From Pristionchus mayeri (taxonomy: Eukaryota; Nematoda; Chromadorea; Rhabditida; Neodiplogasteridae): 64,000 nucleotides of DNA. The stretch spans positions 26,382,365 through 26,446,364 of the forward strand of contig BTRK01000006.1 of NCBI GenBank assembly GCA_036245805.1, in the 5' to 3' direction. How positions within the stretch are numbered: the stretch's first letter is position 1; each line of letters opens with the position of its first letter. Below are positions 56,791-64,000 of the stretch, in pieces. The position numbers were made by a program, and so were the translations under genes. Under the pieces are notes generated by a model that worked only from the letters and a program-made list of their open reading frames with translations, was not told where the DNA came from and did not search any database.

Positions 56791-59683
56791 AGGTCATACA
56801 CAGCACCTCCGCCGCAAGATATGAAGTAGGAATATCTGACATAGATACGATGGTACAGTAGGGGAACGAGATACGAATATGACTGGCCCTTAATAGAGGT
56901 AACGGTAAGACGGTTAGGGGCTTTACGATGTCTACGGGGTCGTCCGGGATTTGCTTCATCGGACTCAGGGATAGTCTTCTGGTCGTTCTCCACTTCTTCT
57001 GTGGGCACGATTACAGTCTTCTTCTTCGATTTGGCTGGCACGGTGGGCTCGAGACGAGGCATGACTGGCGACGGGACATCAGTGAACACGGGCGGCGTGG
57101 CATGGATCGGTGACGTCGGCTTGGCTGGTGTTGCTGGCGTAGTCGGCGGTTGATCGTCCGGGATCACGTTTCGAATCAGATCGAAACTCTCGATCAGTAC
57201 ACTGAGTGGATCACACTCCTCACGCACACTGCTCTTCAACTGATTCGCGTGAGCCACCGCGGTGGTTGCACTCACTTTCTGAAACTCGTACAGTGCTCTT
57301 CCACTCTTTAGTACTGTGGCCTCCGTCCATTTCTCGTGATTTGGACCATCACGATCTCGATAGAAAACTGAATCTCCCTTGGCGAACTCTTTTTTCACCA
57401 GGTCATAATCTCCATTCCTCCTTTTCTCCCCCTCTTCGGGTGTCAAGAGAGTGAAACGAAATCTCATCTTCCTTCCCAGGGAGATCTCAGCATGTGAACT
57501 CCACTTCAGTTGAAAGTTCGGGGAGCAGCGATACATCATTAGGAACTTCTGGACGTTCTCATCCTCCGGACCTTCTCCTCTCATCTTCAGCAGCGATCGC
57601 TTGAATGTATCGACAAAGCGTTCGGCTTGTCCATTGCTCTGAGGGTGATACGGAGGCGAGAATACTTGGCAGATTCCATACTCTGCACAGAATGTTCTCA
57701 TCTTTTCAGACTTGAACTGAGTTCCATTATTGCTGACAATAGTGACAGGACTACCGCATCTCGATACGAAGTCACGCACTGCTCTCACGGTAGCTTAGGC
57801 CGTGATTCTCTCCATGGTGAACACCTCTGGCCATCTACTGTGAACATCCACGATGATCAAGTAGTATCGTCCATTCATCGGTCCAGCGAAATCCATGTGG
57901 ATTCGCTCCATTGGCTTCTTGGTCTCTGGCCAAGGCACAGGGTTCACTTTGCTCGGGTTCTTTGCAGCGCTTGCACAACCTTCACAACATCTCACAAAGC
58001 TCTCGACACTCTGATCGATTCCAGGCCAGTACACATGGGAACGCGCGAGCGACTTCATGCGCACTATTTCAGGGTGTCCTCTGTGCAGCTCCTTCAGGAC
58101 TGCTTCTCTGAGCCTTGCAGGGATGATCACTCGATCTGCCATCATGAGGCATCCACTCACAGACGAGATCCAATCTCTCTTCTGGTAGTACGGTAGTACC
58201 AACTGATCTTTCGGCGGCTTCAGTGGCCAGCCTACATTCAGATACTTCTGGAGCAGTTGAAGGTACGAGTCCTTCTTGGTACTCTCTCGGATGTCTCGTA
58301 CGGTGACGGGCGTTGCCCTCACTCCCTTGTGCAGAATCTCTTCGATGTCCTCTTCGATTGAGACATGGGCAATCACAACATCCTCATCCTCTCGAGTGTA
58401 CTCTCGTATCTGACGGGAAAGCATGTCAGCTTTTCCGAAACTGTTCGTGTTCACGTACTCGATCTCGAAATTATAATTCAGCATGAAAAATGCCCATCTC
58501 TGCAGTCGATTCGCAGAATGAACCGGGATTCCGTTCTTCCCACCGAAAACCGACAGTAACGGTTGATGATCAGTCTGGAGAAGAAACCTTCTTCCGTAGA
58601 TGAACTTGTGGAACTTCTTGAGAGCGAACGTCAGCGCGAGCGCCTCCTTCTCAATCTGTGCATATTTGGCCTCGTCATCATTCAGACGCCTTGACGCATA
58701 CATGACAGGTCGCTTGGTTCCATCCTTGTAACGATGACTGATCACAGCTCCGATACCGTACTGACTCGCATCAGCCGCAACAATGATCTCCTCACGAGGA
58801 TCATAGTGTGCGAGTACAGTTTCTGAGCTTATCGCATCCTTCATCTTCTGGAATGCTTTCTGGCACTCCTCGGTCCATGCCCATTTGACATCTTTCTTGA
58901 GTAGTCGATCCAACGGAACTCTGATTTCCGTCATGTTCCGAACGTATGCACCGTAATAGTTGGCTCCTCCCAGAAACGATCTGGTCTGAGCGAGATCCTT
59001 AGGTTCGGGCATTTCCTTCAGTGCCTGTACCTTCTTCGGATCGGGGCGACGTCCAGATTCATTTACAATGAATCCAAGGAATTGGACCTCTGACTGTCCG
59101 AATGCACACTTCTCCGGGCGAATTCTGAATCCAGACTCGCGAATCTTCTCGAGAACTCTCATTAGATTCTCATCGTGCTCTTCCTTCGTCCTCCCATTCA
59201 CAATGACATCATCCAAGTATGCCACTGTCCGGGGCATTCCCACCAGCATCTGGTCCATTACTGATTGGAAAATGCCTGGAGCTGGTTTCACTCCGAACGG
59301 TAATCTCTGGTACTGAGACAGTCCACGATGCGTATTGATGACGAGAAGCTTCTTGGCTTCCTCGTCTACTCAACTTGGAGATACGCATCACTGAAATCGA
59401 TCGTGGAGAAGACCCTTCCGCCATTCAGAGATGCGAAGATGTCTTCCGGCAACTTGAGCGGGTGAGAACTGTCCTCCAGACAGTCATTCAGACCTGTCTT
59501 GAAGTCAGCACAGAGTCTCTTGCTCCCATTCTTCTTTGCGACTAGTAAGAATGGAGCCGCCCAATCCGAGTGTTCGACTTTCTTGATCACTCCCATCTCA
59601 CATAATCGATCGGTTTCATCGTCACACACCTGCTGGCTGGCATACGCACTGGCCGCTTGTTCCTGAATACCGGCTTCGAGCAC
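56754..59683 (-). pseudogene. Ty3/Gypsy pol: reverse transcriptase, RNase H, integrase (broken)
   Basis: Reading from right to left: FLLVAKKNGSKRLCADF and STIDFSDAYLQVE (RT), AYLDDVIVNG (RT active site, YLDD), AADASQYGIGAV (RNase H), HRGHPEIVRMKSLARSHVYW with CCEGC (integrase HHCC zinc finger), HMDFAGP (first catalytic D) and HPQSNGQAERFVD (catalytic E). Lesions: a frameshift at about 59,366-59,372 in RT; an in-frame TAA at 57,795-57,797 inside integrase; and SNNGTQF near 57,730, where the family has D, so the second catalytic D is N. The C-terminal tail is Pro-rich and ends within the LTR. No function can be expected from this copy. Confidence 0.92.
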
Positions 59684-61122
59684 GGTTTCACGTACAACTT
59701 CGCTGCAGACTTGTTGTACTTGCCCAGTCCAGGCTCACAAACTTCTGGGTAAGTCTCACGGACCCAGGTTGTGTAGTCTTCCGGAATTGACTTGATGTGT
59801 GCGACTACTGTATCGTTCTCGTTGTCAGAGAACGCTCTCTTCAAGTCCAGCTTGAAGAACCAATCATTGCCGACTAGTCGAATCGGTCTTGGAGTGACGT
59901 GGACCCACTCGTCACTCTCCATGCCACAGTACTCCACGTGACTGCGGAATCTTCCAAGGACACGCATTCCTTGCCCGTTGGCGCATGTGACCGCGCACGA
60001 AGGAGATGAGTCCAACTTGGGACTTCCCATTCCCTTCCAGTCACTCTCCGAGATGAGTGTGATGTCCGATCCTGTATCGAGCTGGAATTCAACCTCCTGT
60101 CCATGTACGATGACCGTGACATAGACTCGATTTCCCTCGATGAGGTTGCAGTGTGTGGCCCTCACAGAGTAGTTCCTCTTTGTTCCTCGCTTCGGACGCT
60201 TCTCTGGATATTTGGTCCAGCACTCATTCTCATAGTGACCCTTCTTATCACAGAACTTGCACGTGATATTGGGCGTCGGGCGTCTCTCGGGATTCTTGCT
60301 CTTCTCCTTTTTCTTCTTATCGTAAGACCGCACCATCATGGTCGCATTATTCTGCACCACAGCCACATCACGTTCGAGTGCTTTCAACGTGGAGAACTTC
60401 TCGAGCAACTCCTTGAACGTGATTGTCGACTTCTTTCCGACCTCATTGAACAGATGGGCACGCATTCCCTTCTGATTCGGAATATCCAAGCCGGCCAGGA
60501 AGATTGTGATCTTCATCTGGTCTTCGGTAATCAACTTCAGATTACCCTTCTGGTACAGTCGATTCACCTCAGCGGCGAATTTCATCACATCGGGACAGCC
60601 CATGTTCGATAGCTTCTGATTGAAGAAGCGAACACACAATTCGAAATCCGATTCCTTCTTGCCGAACATACACTTGAGAGTGGTTACGGTATCCTCGAAC
60701 GTCGCTTGTATGACGTCATCGGGCGCCTTGTAGTCTCGGTACTGAGTGCCACACTTCACACTGAGGTGTCTCAGTAGTATCCGTACTCTCATGCCTCCAT
60801 CCAGGCTCTTCATGTCGTGTTCGAACACGTCACGGTATCTCTCGTACCAGTTTTCGAAAGTGCATTCCTCCTCGTCGTAATCGAATTATACGATTCTAGA
60901 CTCGATTGCATCGATAGTCGGTCCCATTGGATTGGTCACTCCACTGGTTTCTCTCACACTTCCTCCCTCTCCTCGATTTTCGCCACTGGCGAATTTCTCG
61001 AGAAGGGTAGTGTATCTCTCATTGTTCTCCCTTTGCATATCCATCATTGATTTCTGTAGATCAGCCATCTGCTTCAAGCAGGCCTCCATTATCGAAGCTG
61101 ACTGTGCAGTCGATTCTCCCAT
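59587..61122 (-). pseudogene. Ty3/Gypsy gag and protease (broken)
   Basis: Likely start at 61,122 (MGESTAQSASIMEACLKQM). An in-frame TAA at 60,886-60,888 interrupts gag just before FDYDEEECTFENWYERYRDV; the frame is otherwise continuous. CKFCDKKGHYENEC is a zinc knuckle (CX2CX4HX4C), and FQLDTGSDITLIS is the aspartic protease site. A frameshift near 59,640-59,650 separates protease from reverse transcriptase. Confidence 0.9.
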
Positions 61123-61482
61123 GACGAATCGGTTCGACCGATCGGGCAGCAAAAAAAAAAGAAAAATCGGGCAGCAATTCGCCTTGATTTTATCAATCTC
61201 ACGATTGAAAAATCGGGCAGCAGTTCGCCTCGATTTCAGCAATTGCTGGCTTCGAGCTCGTGTATCGGATCGACCAATAGAGTCTGCACTCAGGCTGCCT
61301 GTCACCACGGCTTTGAGCTACCTTGAGGATCGACCACAAGGTTACTGCTCACGCAATTTCTGGATCGACCAGAAGAGCGTTTACAGAAATAACGAGAAGA
61401 GAAAAAACAAATCAAATAATAAATAAAATACACAATTCAATCAAACCTTTGCTTGAGCACGTCAAACAATCCTGAACGCCAC

Positions 61483-61714
61483 TGTTGTACACTTGCGTAC
61501 ACTTTGTAGTGGAGAGAAGTATTTAGAGCTTTATTGTCGATTGGAGAGAAGAAATACAAACCGCAACTCGCGGCGAGAAGTAAGACAAGTGACGAAATTA
61601 TGGAGTGAGGGCGGAATAGCAAAATAGAGGGTGTATGGTGGAGAGCGAGATTTATAATACGGTAAGTACACCACACCCTAAAATATGGATGGCTTTGCGG
61701 CTTTGGTATAACTT
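61483..61714 (-). repeat. 5' LTR
   Basis: TGTTGTACACTTGCG to GGTATAACTT on the + strand, 232 bp, about four differences from the other LTR. Confidence 0.92.
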
Positions 61715-61765
61715 TGGTATAACGCAGTTATCTCTTGTGTCAAATCCTTCTCCTTGACCATTCTA

Positions 61766-62647
61766 TTAGGTTGGTGCAAAAGTTTCTTTCTTTTTTCATG
61801 GACGAACATTCTGACCTCCCCAGGCCGTCGCAATGGACCAATCAAATAATTGTTTTTGCTGTTGATACGAACATGGATACACACTATATCGAATACTATA
61901 ATATGTTGATAAGATCAATTAGACTAGAACATTTTAGTTCGGAAGTAGTAGGACCTGGTCGATCAATCCGACTTTTCAAGTGTTCTAGGCTCCAAGAGGA
62001 AAAGCGCCGAGGCTACAATTAGCACATCATTGCCAAGTACGATGACTGGTTATGTCATACGACATAGCCCACCAAATCTGTCATGAGAAATCTTCTAGAA
62101 ATATTGGCACAATTAAATAATCATTGATCTCTAATTACTGATCGTCATGTTCTTACAGAACGTTGAAGAATGGTCAATAGCGGTGGGTTGTGAAGTACTT
62201 CGTCCAATAATTATGCCAGCCCATTTAGGAAAATATAGGTCTTCCCTTTCAAGAGTTACAGTTTTCGAAATCATCATGTTCAGGTTTATCGACTGAAATC
62301 ATCACTTTTTGGTGTTCCCTGTCTCCGACACGCGTTCAAATCCGGATTTTTCGTGCTCAGCAGAACAATCACCTCCTGCCCAAGTGTTCACTAATTGGGC
62401 AGAATCAGAATCCTACAAGTATTCGATAACCAGAATACAACCCAAAATGCTAAAAATGGCCATTTTCCCGACGTTTTGTTTCTGAGTGTTGTCAATTGCT
62501 CACGATGCAGCATTTACCCAAATCAAACGTATGGTAGTAATCTACCATCAAGGCCATAACACAAGATATTCAGCAAATCATGAGAGTCTACACACGCCAA
62601 CAAAAATTTGAAAAATAAAAAGGAAAGAAACTTATGCACCAACATAA
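61766..62647. mobile_element. mariner-type MITE, 882 bp
   Basis: Ends read TTAGGTTGGTGCAAAAGTTT on the left and the complement of TTATGTTGGTGCATAAGTTT on the right, each bounded by TA. This is a well-known mariner terminus type. No transposase motif is recognisable inside. Confidence 0.85.
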
Positions 62648-62649
62648 TA

Positions 62650-63044
62650 GATGTTATTGGTACACTACCAGTTGTGTCTGACCATGGAAAACTCGATATA
62701 GATTTGAACAAACAAAGAAGAAAATACAATGGTATCTAATGGTAATTGGGTACTGGGTAATTGGGACGGGCTCAGATTTGGCAGGTCCAATATGTCTAGT
62801 AATGATTACGTTTCTAGAAATTGCTTAAACTTAGTCAACGTGTTAGATATAAAATATGATTTATGGGATGGATTTAGGAGCTAGAGGATGCGATCTTTAT
62901 CTACCACTGAGATACCTTGATATCTATTTATGTTTCTATATATCTTCTTTCACAATGAGGAGTGTATCTGAGGTCAAAGATCACCTACTAAAAAGAAGAA
63001 AGTACTTCATGAAGATTAAAACAATTCCAATCGTGATCTACAAT
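62650..63044. other. no recognisable gene
   Basis: AT-rich sequence between the mariner-type MITE and the truncated non-LTR element; nothing supportable seen. Confidence 0.45.
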
Positions 63045-63049
63045 GCACA

Positions 63050-64000
63050 TTGCGGAAACCGGTTTGGGTGGACGACTCAGTCTCTTCGAGCACCGCCTCG
63101 AGTCTTTTCAGAATCACCTTGGTCATGGTTTTCAGGGTTACGGTGAGCAAGGAGATGGGGCGGAAGTTTCCGACGTTGGTGGGATCTCCTTTCTTGTGCA
63201 GAAGAGTAACCACTGCTTCGGTCAAATCGCGTGGGACGGCTTCATCTTCTACCAGATAGTTGAGGAGATCAGCGATGATGGGGGCGAGGTGGTGTCGCGA
63301 GTGGAATAGCATATCAGGGAGAATGCCATCCGACCCGGGGGAGTGACCACACTTGAGTAGAGACATCGCTTCGCTGACCTCATCGGGTAGGAAGGGCGGA
63401 AGAGGATCGGGTGGTTGAGGGGGGGGGGGGGGGGATTGTGAGTGGGACCTGAACTGCAGGGGTGTAAAGATCCTCGAAGAAGCGCTGGACGGCTGTCTCG
63501 GTGGCTGCTTGAGAGAGAGCACCAGTGACAGGGTCGGGGACGAGGAGGCGCTTCTTTGAGGTGTGCAGACTCAGCATGCTCTTCACGATGCTCCTTCCCA
63601 AGGTTGCTGCTTGCCGTGCTTGTGCCTCCTTTCGCTTCCAGATGTCATCGACGAGACTCGTCCGGGCAGCTTTGCAGGCAACGGAGTAGGCTACAGTTCC
63701 TTGGGGATTGGATTGCAATTGATGCCGCATCGCGAGGAGCTTCCGTGTTCCACTCGAGATCCAAGGCGGGGATTGGCGCTTCCTCCAACAGTTCATTGCC
63801 GCGGTCTCCGTGAAAGCCTTGACCATAGAGTAGGCATCGGCGGCAAAACTGGGTCTGGCAAGGGGCAGTGACGCGAGAAGGGATGCGTTGGCAGTAAAAG
63901 CAGATCGATCGAAATCTAACCGCTCCCTGCATCTTTTCTGCCTCATCTTGCCAGGGAGGGAGAGGCACATCCGGACAAGGCGATGGTCGGAGTCAAACTC
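63050..64000 (-). pseudogene. non-LTR retrotransposon ORF2, partial (endonuclease end to RT)
   Basis: Minus strand, entering from the right edge with FDSDHRLVRM, the SDH motif that closes the apurinic-type endonuclease domain. It continues through a linker to DEVSEAMSLLKCGHSPGSDG, LLHKKGDPTNVGNFRPISLL and TQTGFRN, the first RT blocks of RTE/CR1-like elements. The reading frame changes at a homopolymer (G16 on the + strand, 63,419-63,434). The sequence stops abruptly after GFRN at about 63,050, so the rest of RT is missing. The fragment is thus truncated and frameshifted; the 5' part lies outside the window. Confidence 0.9.
63419..63434 (+). repeat. G16 tract inside the non-LTR element
   Basis: Sixteen consecutive G coincide with the change of reading frame of the element's ORF2, in a Pro-rich linker. 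Confidence 0.9.

Larger units (their letters stand above)
56559..61714 (-). mobile_element. Ty3/Gypsy LTR retrotransposon, inactive
   Basis: Two 232-bp LTRs, 56,559-56,790 and 61,483-61,714, bracket gag-pol read on the minus strand. After the 5' LTR (right side) the minus strand reads GTGGCGTTCAGG, a plausible primer-binding site beginning TGG. LTRs differ at about four positions, indicating fairly recent insertion, yet the coding region has two stops, two frameshifts and a catalytic change in integrase. The order protease, reverse transcriptase, RNase H, integrase is that of Ty3/Gypsy. Confidence 0.93.

Noticed and set aside
57627..58196. 189-codon + strand frame over integrase
   Set aside because: Antisense shadow of the pol reading frame.
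60103..60612. 169-codon + strand frame over the gag region
   Set aside because: Antisense to the gag-protease frame, which has a zinc knuckle and a protease motif.

Overview
The window looks like nuclear DNA of a free-living-type nematode. Introns are short (40 to 60 bp) with TTTCAG-like acceptors, two ATGs sit directly on acceptor-like AGs as in spliced-leader trans-splicing, the globin and farnesyltransferase genes read like nematode homologues, and long G/C homopolymer tracts recur. The genus cannot be fixed from sequence alone. Only two host genes are convincing; most of the 64 kb is inverted-repeat (foldback) mobile DNA.

Layout. (1) 1-16.1 kb, + strand: a globin gene with two alternative first-exon sets that splice in the same phase into three shared exons. 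A 12.8-kb intron between them is packed with nested foldback elements, hAT-type and mariner-type MITEs. (2) 16.3-20.3 kb: two mariner-type non-autonomous elements with TA duplications. (3) 20.4-28.4 kb: a chain of MITEs with TAGGGA termini and 8-bp target duplications (hAT signature), one enclosing a broken rpl-26 copy. (4) 28,396-47,126: an 18.7-kb palindrome whose two halves mirror each other base for base in length (mirrored coordinates always sum to 75,522), flanked by the direct octamer CGTGCGTG. Each arm carries one multi-exon gene: a NADAR-domain region (broken), a ladder of phase-0 mini-exons, then a >1000-residue exon encoding a coiled coil plus an RNase-H/hAT-transposase-like region. 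The 1.5-kb loop holds an internally deleted rpl-18 pseudogene. (5) 47.3-54.3 kb, + strand: a farnesyltransferase beta-subunit gene, exons recognisable up to the zinc-site D and C, C-terminal exons not seen, introns invaded by foldbacks and a non-LTR fragment. (6) 56.6-61.7 kb, - strand: a dead Ty3/Gypsy LTR retrotransposon. (7) 61.8-64 kb: a mariner-type MITE and a 3'-truncated non-LTR retrotransposon leaving the right edge on the - strand.

How it fits together. The gene-bearing unit in the palindrome begins with TAGGGACCACCGAACCGG, the same terminus as the 772-bp MITE at 25,558-26,329, which also shares its subterminal sequence. I therefore infer that the palindrome carries the autonomous relative of at least some TAGGGA MITEs here, and that the mini-exon gene is its transposase. 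The NADAR fusion, palindromic architecture and captured ribosomal-protein fragments are the most notable observations. NADAR domains include enzymes acting on ADP-ribosylated nucleic acid, so the fusion suggests a transposon that once carried such an activity; that is inference.
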